Shown here piece by piece: positions 24,697 through 33,765 of a DNA stretch of 64,000 bases. The notes under the pieces are model-generated. The model did no database searches and had not been told where the DNA came from. It saw only the letters and a program-made list of their open reading frames with translations. Origin of the DNA: Exiguobacterium chiriqhucha RW-2 (GTDB lineage: Bacteria; Bacillota; Bacilli; Exiguobacteriales; Exiguobacteriaceae); the NCBI RefSeq assembly GCF_000416965.1, contig NZ_ATCL01000020.1, positions 248,001 through 312,000 on the forward strand. Direction: 5' to 3'. How positions within the stretch are numbered: position 1 is the first letter of the stretch; each line of letters begins with the position of its first letter. Made by a program: the position numbers and the translations under genes.

Positions 24697-26052
24697 ATGA
24701 GACGAGTATGCTGGTTTCGATCGGATTTTCGATTGACAGATAATCATATGTTACACCGGGCCTTGAAAGACGCTGATTCCGACGATGAGATGGAGTTCGT
24801 TTTTTGGCTCAACCCTAACTATTGCGAGCCGTTCGAGACGCGCCACGATTACTTTTTCGCGACGATGCGTCAATTCATGGACGAGTTGGAAGAACGCGGG
24901 CTCGGACTTCGGGTCATCGTGGCCGATACGGCCGAACAGTTCGTCGAAGCGCTCGGTGAGCTCGATGTGCTCTACTTCAACGCCGAGTATGTCGAACCGT
25001 TCAAACAGCGGGACGAAGCCGTCATCCAGGCGCTCGGGGAAGCGGTCAAAGTCATCCGCCTGCTCGACCGCCATTTGTTCGCCCCGAATGCGTTCACGAA
25101 AAAAGACGGCGATCCGTATAAGGTATACACGCCATTTAAAAAAGCAGCCTATGCCGAGGCGCCGCCCGCGCCGTATGAGGTCGACGTGAATGCGTTGAAG
25201 CGTCACGTGACGACAGGGCATGAAGTCCCGGTCGAATTGAAGCGTCAGTTCGATCGCTGTGAGCATGCGTGGAAAGCGCTCGGCGAAGCAGCAGCCAAAC
25301 GTCGTTTGAGCGACTTCGTCGCGAATCGGATCGATGCGTACGATGAAGACCGCGACATCCCGGCCATCGCCGGCACGAGCCGTCTGTCTCCGTATCTCCG
25401 GACCGGGGTGCTCTCCATCCGGACCGTGACGGAAGCGGTGTTGAAGGCGCCGAAATCGAGCGGACGCGACACATATTACGATGAGTTGTTATGGCGTGAA
25501 TTTTACTATATGATCATGGTCCAATTCCCGGGACTGAAAGACCGTCCGTTCAACGACAAGTATAAGCATCTCGATTGGGAGAACGATGACGAGAACTTCC
25601 AGGCGTGGTGTGACGGAAAGACGGGCTACCCGATCGTCGACGCGGCGATGCGGCAATTGAATGAGAAGGGCTGGATGCATAACCGGCTTCGCATGATTGT
25701 CGCCTCGTTCTTGTCGAAGCATCTGATGATCGACTGGCGGAAAGGGGAACGCTATTTCGAACAGAAGCTGATCGACTATGAAGCAGCCTCGAATATCGGG
25801 GGTTGGCAATGGGCGGCTTCGGTCGGGACGGATGCGGTGCCGTACTTCCGTATCTTCAATCCGACGACGCAGTCCGAGAAGTTCGATGGGGACGGGACGT
25901 TCATCCGGAAGTACGTGCCCGAACTCGCGAATCTCGACAAAAAAGCGATTCATTTCCCTGACTTGACCGAGCGGGATGGATACGTCGACCCAATCGTCGA
26001 CCATAAGGAAGCGCGTGCCCGGGCACTCGAGCGGTTCAAGGACGCGCAGTAA
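24697..26052 (+). CDS. phr: Deoxyribodipyrimidine photolyase
   Basis: A 451-residue class I CPD photolyase that reverses UV-made pyrimidine dimers using blue light. The N-terminal antenna domain starts MRRVCWFRSDFRLTDNHML. The C-terminal FAD domain has ELLWREFYYM, GKTGYPIVDAAMRQL, NRLRMIVASFL, and WQWAASVGTDAVPYFRIFNP, the segment around the flavin and substrate pocket. The ATG at 24697 has AGGAG 8 nt upstream; a GTG at 24688 overlaps that site. Bacillus subtilis has no photolyase gene between pyc and ctaA, so this is an insertion relative to that order. Terminators on both sides make it a single-gene unit. Confidence 0.92.
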   Translation: MRRVCWFRSDFRLTDNHMLHRALKDADSDDEMEFVFWLNPNYCEPFETRHDYFFATMRQFMDELEERGLGLRVIVADTAEQFVEALGELDVLYFNAEYVEPFKQRDEAVIQALGEAVKVIRLLDRHLFAPNAFTKKDGDPYKVYTPFKKAAYAEAPPAPYEVDVNALKRHVTTGHEVPVELKRQFDRCEHAWKALGEAAAKRRLSDFVANRIDAYDEDRDIPAIAGTSRLSPYLRTGVLSIRTVTEAVLKAPKSSGRDTYYDELLWREFYYMIMVQFPGLKDRPFNDKYKHLDWENDDENFQAWCDGKTGYPIVDAAMRQLNEKGWMHNRLRMIVASFLSKHLMIDWRKGERYFEQKLIDYEAASNIGGWQWAASVGTDAVPYFRIFNPTTQSEKFDGDGTFIRKYVPELANLDKKAIHFPDLTERDGYVDPIVDHKEARARALERFKDAQ

Positions 26053-26062
26053 ATAGGCATCA

Positions 26063-26094
26063 AAAAAAGGAGCGATGCCCTCGCTCCTTTTTGT
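26063..26094. terminator. Bidirectional terminator phr/ctaA
   Basis: AAAGGAGCGA and TCGCTCCTTT around TGCCC, with A/T runs on both sides. It lies between the convergent phr and ctaA. Confidence 0.85.
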
Positions 26095-26102
26095 GTACGT
26101 GA

Positions 26103-27005
26103 TTAAATGGATTGTTGTCGTGCGGCCTCGGTCGTCTGTTTCTGACTCCGATACGCATGATATGCCAAGTACGAGATAATCCCGAAATAGCAGGTAATCA
26201 AGAAGGCGTGGAGAAGCGGGACGTACGTGGCGTGTCCCCCAAGGACGATCCACGCACCCGTGCCGACTTGAAGCAGGATGAAGAACAGCGAGGCCCACAT
26301 GCCGCTCTCGACGAGGCGGTTCGTCTCCCGACGTGCCAAGTAGAGGACGTATAACGTATAGAAGACGAGCAATCCGGCCATGATACGGTGCCCCATTTGG
26401 ACGTACGACTCGAACGTCCACACGTTCTGGTCACAAATCGGCCAGCCGACACAGGCGTATGTCGCGCCGAGGTGACGGACGTAAGCGCCCGTATAGACGA
26501 CGACCATCGTATAAATCGTCAAGCCGTAAAGATGAACCTTCAACCGTTCGGAGACGGCCCGATGCACGCGTTCCCCTTCGAACAAGAGAATCGTCAAGAT
26601 GAGCAGCGATGCGAACGAGACGAGCGAGATGCCGAAGTGGAGCGCGAGAATCGCGTCCGATTGTTGCCAAATGACGGCCCCGGCACCGATAATCGATTGG
26701 ATGAGCATGAAAATGAACGCGAGGAACGCGAACACTTTGACATCATACCGGTTCTTGACGACCGCAAACGTCCAAATCGTCAAGGCGATGATGAGCAGTC
26801 CCTCGATGCCAGAGACGACACGGTGACTGTACTCGATCATCGTTTCGACGCTCGGATTGGTCGGGATCAGTTTCCCGTGGCAGAGCGGCCAATCCGTTCC
26901 GCACCCGTCGCCGGAGTCCGTCTTTGTCACGGTTCCACCCATGATCAGGACGAGCATCATCCCGAGCGTGACGAGCGCTGAAAATAGTGCGAGTTTTTTA
27001 TGCAT
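26103..27005 (-). CDS. ctaA: Heme A synthase
   Basis: Oxidises the C8 methyl of heme O to the formyl of heme A in the membrane. The 300-residue product has about eight helices. It has two conserved cysteine pairs, CGTDWPLC (35-42) and CVGWPIC (185-191), and the heme-ligand histidines at EYSHR (61), ALHFG (123), MGHR (206) and LLHAF (about 268). AGGTGGAA precedes the ATG at 27005; the upstream extension of the frame is AT-rich leader. It is divergent from ctaB as in Bacillus and supplies heme A for the caa3 oxidase encoded next. Confidence 0.95.
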   Translation of the reverse strand: MHKKLALFSALVTLGMMLVLIMGGTVTKTDSGDGCGTDWPLCHGKLIPTNPSVETMIEYSHRVVSGIEGLLIIALTIWTFAVVKNRYDVKVFAFLAFIFMLIQSIIGAGAVIWQQSDAILALHFGISLVSFASLLILTILLFEGERVHRAVSERLKVHLYGLTIYTMVVVYTGAYVRHLGATYACVGWPICDQNVWTFESYVQMGHRIMAGLLVFYTLYVLYLARRETNRLVESGMWASLFFILLQVGTGAWIVLGGHATYVPLLHAFLITCYFGIISYLAYHAYRSQKQTTEAARQQSI

Positions 27006-27077
27006 TCGTTTCCACCTGCTTTTGAGAAAAATCACTAGAATTGTGCCTTGTAAGTTTATATTTTTTTCGCCATACTT

Positions 27078-27106
27078 ATTATACGGCTTTACGTCGTAAA
27101 AACGAA
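27078..27106 (-). promoter_or_regulatory. ctaA promoter with palindrome in spacer
   Basis: On the minus strand: weak -35 TTCGTT, 17-bp spacer, TATAAT (27083-27078). The spacer holds TTTACG-N-CGTAAA (27088-27100), a perfect 13-bp inverted repeat suited to binding a regulator. Confidence 0.5.
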
Positions 27107-27166
27107 ACGGAAAAGCTTGCAATCGCTATCAAAATCGTTATTCTAGTATTAACATGGCGTTTTTAC

Positions 27167-27182
27167 TGTGACAATTATCACA
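27167..27182. promoter_or_regulatory. CRP/FNR-type palindrome
   Basis: TGTGA-CAATTA-TCACA is the consensus half-site pair and spacing recognised by CRP/FNR-family regulators. It lies 84 bp upstream of the ctaA -10 and 155 bp upstream of the ctaB start. Confidence 0.6.
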
Positions 27183-27336
27183 CGTTTGTCACAAAAAACT
27201 AGCTATTTTACAAGCATAAACGACGTATTCTTTTTGAAAATATGGTATCTTTGTTATGAGTTAGGTGAACTTTGTTCATATTGTGTTTTTTCTGTGAAAA
27301 GAATACGTGGATTTCGTGATTAGTAGGGGGGTCAGT

Positions 27337-28263
27337 ATGACAAAAGTCAACCCAGGAACAATGGCAGAAGTAGAATATACAGAATCCGCCTCGTTCCGCG
27401 ACTATGTTGCTCTGGCAAAAATGGGAATCGTTCGCGCCAACTTGTTGTTGGTATTCGCCGGTTTCTTTGTAGCAGCAACATATCAGAGTGATACGCCAGT
27501 CTTTTATTTATTTGAGGTTTGGCCGCAGCTCTTATTAACGATGTTAGGAAGCGCACTCGTCATCTCCGGGAGTTGTTACCTAAACAACTTCGTGGACCGT
27601 GATATCGATTACTTGATGGGACGTACAGACAATCGGCCGAGTGTCACCGGTAAAATTTCAGGAGAACGGATTTTGCTCCTTGGATTAACGCAGCTTGCGA
27701 TCGGGACATTGCTCTTATTGATCGTCTCGTATGTGGCAGCAGTCTTCGGTTTAATCGGGGCATTTTTTTATGTCGTCATTTATACGATGTGGCTTAAACG
27801 GACGCACACGTTGAACACGGTCGTCGGCAGCATCTCCGGAGCGGTACCGCCGCTCATCGGTTGGGCAGCCATCGATCCTGCGCTTCATATCGACGCGTGG
27901 CTCATGTTCCTCGTCATGTTCTTGTGGCAACCGCCACACTTCCTCGCGCTCGCCATGCGGCGTGTCGAGGAGTATCGAGCGGCCGGCATTCCGATGCTAC
28001 CGGTCGTCAACGGCTTTGCGATTACAAAGCGTCAAATCATCTGGTGGATTGCGACGCTGATTCCAGCATCGCTCTTGTTCATGCATTACGGGTTAGTCTA
28101 CGTAATCATTGCAGCCGGTCTTGGGGGCTACTGGTTATATCTCGGGTTGAAAGGTTTTAAAGCCGAGGATGAAATCAAGTGGGCAAACAAAATGTTCTTT
28201 TATTCATTAATTTATTTAGTCGTGTGGATTGTCGCGCTGATTTTGACGGCAGCACTAGCGTAA
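27337..28263 (+). CDS. ctaB: Protoheme IX farnesyltransferase (heme O synthase)
   Basis: Adds a farnesyl group to heme B to make heme O, the substrate of CtaA. The 308-residue UbiA-family membrane protein has the aspartate-rich prenyl-diphosphate motif NNFVDRDIDYLMGRTDNRP and the second conserved block YTMWLKRTHTLNTVVGSISG, with VPPLIGW after it. About nine helices are predicted. The ATG at 27337 has GGGGGG upstream; the longer frame from 27307 has none. It heads the ctaBCDEF cluster and lies 57 bp before ctaC. Confidence 0.95.
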   Translation: MTKVNPGTMAEVEYTESASFRDYVALAKMGIVRANLLLVFAGFFVAATYQSDTPVFYLFEVWPQLLLTMLGSALVISGSCYLNNFVDRDIDYLMGRTDNRPSVTGKISGERILLLGLTQLAIGTLLLLIVSYVAAVFGLIGAFFYVVIYTMWLKRTHTLNTVVGSISGAVPPLIGWAAIDPALHIDAWLMFLVMFLWQPPHFLALAMRRVEEYRAAGIPMLPVVNGFAITKRQIIWWIATLIPASLLFMHYGLVYVIIAAGLGGYWLYLGLKGFKAEDEIKWANKMFFYSLIYLVVWIVALILTAALA

Positions 28264-28320
28264 TCACACTCACTATATAGAAACCATTACACATCATTTT
28301 GGGAGAAAGTGGGGATTGTT

Positions 28321-29337
28321 GTGAAATCATTTAAAAAGCTTCTGTTTGGCATCGTCCCGATGATGATGTTCGCACTGCTATTATCAGGGTGCGGCGTTGA
28401 GGGATTGTCTGCATTGAAGCCGATGGGAGAAGGCGCTGAAATTCAGCTCCGGATCATTATCATCAGTTTGGTACTTATGCTCTTCGTACTCGTCATCGTA
28501 TCGATCATTTACGTTTACGTGCTCATGAAGTTCCGTCGTAAAGACGATTCGATTCCGAAGCAAGTCGAAGGAAGCAGCACGCTCGAGATGATTTGGACAG
28601 TCGTGCCAATCATCTTGCTCATCATTCTCGCTGTACCGACAATCACGACGACTGTCGAACTCGCGAAAGCGAAAGAAGCGAAAAAAGAAGAAGAAATCAA
28701 TGTTACGGCTAACTTGTACTGGTGGGAGTTTGAATATCCGAACGCAGGCGTCGTCACGGGACAAGAACTTGTCATCCCGGTCGGCAAACGTGTCGGCATC
28801 AACTTGACATCGAAAGACGTCATCCACTCGTTCTGGGTACCGGCTTTATCTGGTAAAACGGACACGAACCCAGGCCTTGATAACGAAATGTGGTTGCATG
28901 CAAATGAACCAGGTACGTTCTTCGGGAAATGTGCCGAGCTTTGCGGACCGTCACACGCGCTCATGGACTTCAAAGTCATCGCACTCGAACAAGAAGATTA
29001 CGACAAATGGCTCGAAGACATGAAAGCACAGCAAGACGCGAACACAGAAAAACTTGTTGCCGATAACCAAAACTTGACGACAGGTGAGGCCGTTTACGTC
29101 GAGAGCTGCTTGAGCTGTCACGGCGGCGGGAAAGTCGCGCCTAGTCTGACAAACTTCGGCGATCGCGAAAAGTTAGCTGGTTATCTTGAAAACAACGAAG
29201 AGAAATTGAAAGAATGGATTCGTGATCCTCAAGAATTGAAACAAGGCGCGCTCATGCCTGGCTTCGGTGAAGGCCAAATCAGTGATGAAGAGTTAGATGC
29301 ACTCGTTGACTTCTTGTACGATCAGAAGATTGACTAA
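28321..29337 (+). CDS. ctaC: Cytochrome caa3 oxidase subunit II with fused cytochrome c
   Basis: This subunit takes electrons from cytochrome c and passes them to CuA. The 338-residue lipoprotein has a signal ending LLSGC (Cys24), two membrane helices (about 43-66 and 92-113) and an extracytoplasmic cupredoxin. The CuA ligands are His169 and CAELCGPSHALM (Cys204, Glu206, Cys208, His212, Met215). The C-terminal cytochrome c domain has CLSCH (263-267) and a Met near 312, making it a caa3-type enzyme. GTG at 28321 is preferred over an in-frame GTG at 28309 on ribosome-site spacing. Confidence 0.95.
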   Translation: MKSFKKLLFGIVPMMMFALLLSGCGVEGLSALKPMGEGAEIQLRIIIISLVLMLFVLVIVSIIYVYVLMKFRRKDDSIPKQVEGSSTLEMIWTVVPIILLIILAVPTITTTVELAKAKEAKKEEEINVTANLYWWEFEYPNAGVVTGQELVIPVGKRVGINLTSKDVIHSFWVPALSGKTDTNPGLDNEMWLHANEPGTFFGKCAELCGPSHALMDFKVIALEQEDYDKWLEDMKAQQDANTEKLVADNQNLTTGEAVYVESCLSCHGGGKVAPSLTNFGDREKLAGYLENNEEKLKEWIRDPQELKQGALMPGFGEGQISDEELDALVDFLYDQKID

Positions 29338-29357
29338 CGGGAAAAGGGGGATTTCAC

Positions 29358-31244
29358 GTGGCACAGACCACTGCATTGCAGCAACCGCGTAAATACAATG
29401 GCATCATGGATTGGGTTACGACGGTTGACCACAAAAAAATCGGTATTTTGTATTTGTTCTCAGGAATCTTCTTCCTCCTTCTCGGTGGAATTGAAGCATT
29501 ACTTATTCGGTGGCAACTCGTTCGTCCGATGAACGACTTCGTCAGCGGCGAAACGTTCAACCAATTGATTACGATGCACGGGACGACGATGATCTTCCTA
29601 GCGGCCATGCCGATGTTATTCGGATTCATGAACGCCGTCGTACCACTTCAAATCGGGGCACGAGATGTCGCGTTCCCGTTCATTAACTCACTCGGATTCT
29701 GGTTGTTCTTCTTCGGTGGTGTCATGTTGAACCTTAGCTGGTTCTTCGGCGCAGCGCCGAACGCAGGCTGGACGGCGTACGCGCCGCTCTCGACACAACC
29801 GGAAGCATCAGGGGTCGACTTCTACGCCCTTGGTCTTCAAATTTCAGGTTTCGGTTCACTCATGGCCGGGATTAACTTCCTCGTCACGATTTTGAACATG
29901 CGTGCTCCAGGTATGAAACTCATGCGGATGCCGCTCTTCACGTGGACGACGTTCGTCGCTTCGGCGTTGATCGTCTTCGCGTTCCCACCGCTCACAGTCG
30001 GATTGTTCATGTTGATGTTCGAACGCTTGTTCGGGGCCGTTTACTTCGACCCGGCAGCCGGCGGTAACGTAGTCATCTGGGAACACCTCTTCTGGATCTT
30101 CGGACACCCGGAAGTATACATCTTGATTTTACCGGCGTTCGGTATTTTCTCGGAAATTATTCCGACATTCGCTCGTAAACGCCTATTCGGTTATACAACG
30201 ATGGTCTTCGCAACGATGCTCATCGGTTTCCTAGGATTCATGGTTTGGGTCCACCACATGTTCACGGTCGGTCTTGGACCGGTCGCCAACTCGATCTTCG
30301 CTGTCGCAACAATGGCCATCGCCGTTCCGACAGGGGTCAAAATCTTCAACTGGTTGTTCACACTATGGGGCGGACAAATCAAGTTCAACGTCGCGATGCT
30401 CTACTCGGTCGCATTCATTCCATCATTCCTCGTCGGGGGAATGACAGGGGTCATGCTTTCGGTCGCACCGGCCGACTATCAGTACCACGATAGTTACTTC
30501 GTTGTCGCTCACTTCCACTACGTTATCGTAGGTGGAGTTGTCTACGGTCTATTTGCAGGACTTTACTACTGGTTCCCGCTCATGTTCGGCAAAGCGCTCT
30601 CTGAGAAGCTTGGCTACTGGCAGTTCTGGTTGTTCTTCATCGGGTTCCACTTGACGTTCTTCCCGCAACATTTCCTCGGATTGTTCGGGATGCCACGCCG
30701 CGTCTTCACATACCTTCCGAACCAAGGGTTTGAGACGATGAACTTGCTGTCGACAATCGGAGCCTTCTTCATGGGTGTGTCGACGATCGTCTTGCTCGTC
30801 GCTGTTGTGAAAGCATTCTTGTCGAAACAACGCGTCAAGCCGGACCATTGGGAAGATGGACGTACATTGGAGTGGACGCTTCCTGTACCGACTCCAGAGT
30901 ACAACTTTGCACAAACACCGCTTGTCAAAGGTCTCGATACGTTCTGGCTCGAGAAGATGGCGGGCAACAAACGGGTATCTGTCGCTGAACCAGTAGCAGA
31001 CATCCATATGCCGAACAACTCGATTATCCCGTTCTTCATGTCACTCGGCTTGTTCATCGCCGGACTCGGAGCGATTTTCCAAATGGATAACGCGGTTGTC
31101 GGTTGGTCGCTCATCGTGATCGGATTGCTCATCACATTCGTGTCGATGTTCCTCCGTTCATGGATTGACGATCATGGCTTCTACATTCCAAAATCGAAGA
31201 TCGAAGCGGATTTGAAAGCGATTCGTGAGAAAGGAGACCAATAA
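29358..31244 (+). CDS. ctaD: Cytochrome caa3 oxidase subunit I
   Basis: The 628-residue catalytic subunit holds heme a and the heme a3-CuB centre where oxygen is reduced. Typical blocks are TMHGTTMIFLAAMP (heme a ligand His), the WIFGHPEVYILILP segment (CuB His and the Tyr-His crosslink region), WVHHMF (two CuB His) and the HDSYFVVAHFHYV segment (heme a3 and heme a ligands). The extra C-terminal helices after residue 520 are usual for Bacillus-type subunit I. It starts at GTG with GGGGG upstream and is directly followed by ctaE with no gap. Confidence 0.96.
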   Translation: MAQTTALQQPRKYNGIMDWVTTVDHKKIGILYLFSGIFFLLLGGIEALLIRWQLVRPMNDFVSGETFNQLITMHGTTMIFLAAMPMLFGFMNAVVPLQIGARDVAFPFINSLGFWLFFFGGVMLNLSWFFGAAPNAGWTAYAPLSTQPEASGVDFYALGLQISGFGSLMAGINFLVTILNMRAPGMKLMRMPLFTWTTFVASALIVFAFPPLTVGLFMLMFERLFGAVYFDPAAGGNVVIWEHLFWIFGHPEVYILILPAFGIFSEIIPTFARKRLFGYTTMVFATMLIGFLGFMVWVHHMFTVGLGPVANSIFAVATMAIAVPTGVKIFNWLFTLWGGQIKFNVAMLYSVAFIPSFLVGGMTGVMLSVAPADYQYHDSYFVVAHFHYVIVGGVVYGLFAGLYYWFPLMFGKALSEKLGYWQFWLFFIGFHLTFFPQHFLGLFGMPRRVFTYLPNQGFETMNLLSTIGAFFMGVSTIVLLVAVVKAFLSKQRVKPDHWEDGRTLEWTLPVPTPEYNFAQTPLVKGLDTFWLEKMAGNKRVSVAEPVADIHMPNNSIIPFFMSLGLFIAGLGAIFQMDNAVVGWSLIVIGLLITFVSMFLRSWIDDHGFYIPKSKIEADLKAIREKGDQ

Positions 31245-31871
31245 ATGGCACATGCAGTCGAAAAACACCCGGTGACCGGAATTCCGGCCAATCCAGAGAA
31301 AGCCACGCTGGAAGGGAAAAATAAATATGTAGCCTTCTGGTTCTTCCTCGGTGGAGAGACCGTTCTCTTCGCCTCGCTCTTCGGAACGTATGTCGGTCTA
31401 CTCAACTCTGGTGCGCCAGAGGAACTTCGTTCGTACAATATCTTTGAGATGGGGCTCGTCTTCTTAATGACGATGCTCCTCCTCACAAGTTCGCTCACAA
31501 GTGTTCTCGCCATGATGAACATGAAAGCGAACAATCCAGGCCGCATGAAGTTTTGGTTGGTGATCACGCTTCTCCTCGGGGCAGGTTTCCTTGGAGCTGA
31601 GATTTACGAGTTCATCCACTACTACCATATCGGTCACACGTTCACGTCGAGCGCGTTCGGATCTGCGTTCTACACGCTCGTCGGTTTCCACGGCGCGCAC
31701 GTCACGTTCGGTCTACTTTGGATCACGACGTTGTTAATTCGCAACTGGAACCGTCCGATCGATGTGTACAACGCACCGAAGTTTTACGTGTCGAGCCTAT
31801 ACTGGCACTTTATCGACGTCGTCTGGGTTTTCATCTTCTCAATCGTCTACCTCTTAGGGATGGTGAGCTAA
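31245..31871 (+). CDS. ctaE: Cytochrome caa3 oxidase subunit III
   Basis: A 208-residue membrane protein with five hydrophobic segments. KYVAFWFFLGGETVLFASLF, then VGFHGAHVTFGLLWI and the ending YWHFIDVVWVFIFSIVYLLG are the classic subunit III blocks. The start codon directly follows the ctaD stop, and AGAAAGGAGA lies upstream inside ctaD. Subunit III stabilises the active site of subunit I in related oxidases. Confidence 0.95.
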   Translation: MAHAVEKHPVTGIPANPEKATLEGKNKYVAFWFFLGGETVLFASLFGTYVGLLNSGAPEELRSYNIFEMGLVFLMTMLLLTSSLTSVLAMMNMKANNPGRMKFWLVITLLLGAGFLGAEIYEFIHYYHIGHTFTSSAFGSAFYTLVGFHGAHVTFGLLWITTLLIRNWNRPIDVYNAPKFYVSSLYWHFIDVVWVFIFSIVYLLGMVS

Positions 31872-31872
31872 C

Positions 31873-32202
31873 ATGGAAAAACAACCAATCAACGAATCGC
31901 ACAAACAGTTAGAGCTCGAAGTAAAAGCCGAGTCACGCCGCGAATATCAACTCCAGTTGATCAGCTTCGCGATGATGATCTTGCTCACATTTGTCGCGTT
32001 CGGCGCCGTATACGCTGAACTCATGCCGGTGTGGGCAGCAGGTGGTTTCTTAATCATCCTCGCCATCATCCAAGTGTTCTTGCAGCTGTATATCTTCATG
32101 CATATGAACAACCGTGGCAACACGTGGATCGTCGGAATGATGTGGCTTGGCATCTTTGTCGCCATCATTACAGTCGCTGCACTTCGCTTGCTCATTTGGT
32201 AA
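31873..32202 (+). CDS. ctaF: Cytochrome caa3 oxidase subunit IV
   Basis: A 109-residue protein with three membrane helices after a charged N terminus. QVFLQLYIFMHMNN is the recognisable block of the cytochrome c oxidase subunit IV (CtaF/QoxD) family, which helps assembly of the CuB centre. It begins 1 nt after the ctaE stop and ends the ctaCDEF unit; a strong terminator follows. Confidence 0.93.
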   Translation: MEKQPINESHKQLELEVKAESRREYQLQLISFAMMILLTFVAFGAVYAELMPVWAAGGFLIILAIIQVFLQLYIFMHMNNRGNTWIVGMMWLGIFVAIITVAALRLLIW

Positions 32203-32209
32203 ATGTGAC

Positions 32210-32255
32210 AAAGGATTGAACATCTGTGGAAACACAGATGATTCAGTCCTTTTTG
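32210..32255 (+). terminator. Terminator after ctaF
   Basis: A long stem, AAGGA-TGAA-CATCTGTG against CACAGATG-TTCA-TCCTT with a GAAA loop and two mismatches, is followed by TTT. It separates the oxidase genes from ctaG. Confidence 0.85.
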
Positions 32256-32336
32256 CTTTACTTCAAAAATAAAGGAATAGTAATCTTGAAGTGAACGGTT
32301 TCATCGGTTTGGGAGAGAAAGAAAAGGGGTGAAGGG

Positions 32337-33260
32337 ATGCTCTGGAATACATCAGAGCTACTCAAACAGTTCGATTGGATGACACTTTGGAGTCCATGGT
32401 TCGGATTGTTGATGGTAGGGTTGTACGTCCTCTATGCGGTCGTCACAGAGAAAATGGCGAAGCGAGGGTACGAGTCGACCACGTTACTACAAAAGTTCAG
32501 CATGTTATCCGCCATTTTATTGTATTACATCGGCTTCGGAAGTCCGGTCGATGTCCTTGCACACATCATCTTCTCGGTGCACATGTTGCAGATGGTGCTC
32601 GTCTATGTGCTCGCACCGGCGCTCGTCGTGTACGGGATGCCGTATTGGGTGTTCGAGAAATTATTTAGCTATAAGGTGATTGGGCCGACGCTCAAGTTTA
32701 TGACAAAACCTTTGATCGCACTCGTTTTGTTCAATGCATTGTTCACGTTTTACCACATGCCATTCATCTTTGACTACGTCTTGACGAACTATGGTGTGCA
32801 TCGCATCTTCCACGGCGCCCTCGTCGTCTTCAGTTTGACGATGTGGTATCCGGTCATCGCACCGTTCCTCTCAGAAGAAGAGGAAGGGATGTCAGATTTG
32901 AAGCGGATGGTGTACATCATCGCGAACGGTGTGCTCTTGACACCTGCCTGTGCGTTCATCATCTTCAGCCAAGGCATCTTGTATGACGCCTATACGGACG
33001 CGGAGACGTTCGCAACGGTGCTCGGCTACTGTATGCCGAACGGCGATGTGTCGGGTCTCGATTTGAATGCGCTCATGGGAGCGACGAACAGCGCTCTTGA
33101 AGACCAACGCTTCGGCGGGGTATTGATGAAGCTCGGTCAAGAAGTCGTATACGGTTTCTTCTTCGGCTGGACGTTCTTCGGTTGGGTGCGCCGGACGAAA
33201 TCGCTTGCGCTTGACGAAGGCATGTCGTTCACACCGCAAGAACCAAAAGAGAAAAAATGA
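32337..33260 (+). CDS. ctaG: Cytochrome oxidase assembly factor CtaG (caa3 type)
   Basis: A 307-residue protein with about seven membrane helices, needed in Bacillus for forming active caa3 oxidase, probably in copper delivery. Landmarks are GSPVDVLAHIIFSVHMLQM (conserved His residues), LFNALFTFYHMP and TPACAFIIFS. It differs from the periplasmic Cox11-type CtaG of proteobacteria. AAAGGGGTGAAGGG precedes the ATG. It heads a second unit, ctaG-ctaM-sco, that follows the oxidase genes. Confidence 0.93.
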   Translation: MLWNTSELLKQFDWMTLWSPWFGLLMVGLYVLYAVVTEKMAKRGYESTTLLQKFSMLSAILLYYIGFGSPVDVLAHIIFSVHMLQMVLVYVLAPALVVYGMPYWVFEKLFSYKVIGPTLKFMTKPLIALVLFNALFTFYHMPFIFDYVLTNYGVHRIFHGALVVFSLTMWYPVIAPFLSEEEEGMSDLKRMVYIIANGVLLTPACAFIIFSQGILYDAYTDAETFATVLGYCMPNGDVSGLDLNALMGATNSALEDQRFGGVLMKLGQEVVYGFFFGWTFFGWVRRTKSLALDEGMSFTPQEPKEKK

Positions 33261-33283
33261 ACTAAATCAAAGGGGAAACTACG

Positions 33284-33745
33284 ATGAACTATCTTGCCTT
33301 GATCAGTGTGACATTCATTGTCATCAGTGCTATTTTAGTCGCAATCGGATGGACGATCATTGCGCGCGATCGCCGCAACGTCGACAAACATAAGAAAGTC
33401 ATGACGGCCGCCGCGATCGCCGCGACGACATTCTTCATTCTCTACGTCTCACGGACGATTTTCGTCGGCAATACCGCCTTCGGGGGACCGGATTCAGTGA
33501 AGCCTTATTATTTGGCGTTCATGATTTTCCATATCCTGCTCGCGACGACAGGTGGGGTCCTCGGATTGATCACGCTTTACCTCGGCTATAAAAATAAAGT
33601 CGAGAAACACCGTAAAATCGGACCGAAAGCCTCGGTCGTCTGGTTTTTCACAGCGATTACAGGCGTGATGGTATACGTCCTCCTTTATGTCGCCTATGAC
33701 CCGGGTGAGACGACAAACGTCTTCCGTGCCATTATCGGTGGGTGA
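33284..33745 (+). CDS. ctaM: DUF420 oxidase maturation protein CtaM
   Basis: A 153-residue membrane protein with four helices that belongs to DUF420. The members YozB (Bacillus) and CtaM (Staphylococcus) are reported to be required for maturation of heme-A oxidases. Conserved His positions are visible in KHKKVM, FHILLATTGG and EKHRKIG, with RTIFVGNTAFGGP in the outside loop. Its place between ctaG and sco supports the call. Its stop is 20 nt before the sco start. Confidence 0.85.
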   Translation: MNYLALISVTFIVISAILVAIGWTIIARDRRNVDKHKKVMTAAAIAATTFFILYVSRTIFVGNTAFGGPDSVKPYYLAFMIFHILLATTGGVLGLITLYLGYKNKVEKHRKIGPKASVVWFFTAITGVMVYVLLYVAYDPGETTNVFRAIIGG

Positions 33746-33765
33746 ATCGAGAGAGGGGGATGAGC

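Larger units (their letters stand above)
27006..27336. other. ctaA-ctaB divergent control region
   Basis: 331 bases without a gene, markedly AT-rich. It contains a ctaA promoter with a palindrome in its spacer (27078-27106), a CRP/FNR-type palindrome (27167-27182), a TGAAC-N3-GTTCA repeat near 27266 and a GGGGGG ribosome site for ctaB. In Bacillus the equivalent region is controlled by ResD. Confidence 0.7.

Noticed and set aside
25489-26421. 310-residue minus-strand frame across phr and ctaA
   Set aside because: It runs through the reverse strand of the photolyase FAD domain, the terminator and part of ctaA; composition is rich in Arg and Pro and no motif is recognisable.
27266-27278. TGAAC-N3-GTTCA as a LexA box
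   Set aside because: Bacillus-type LexA boxes need GAAC-N4-GTTC; spacing here is 3, and neighbours are not SOS genes.
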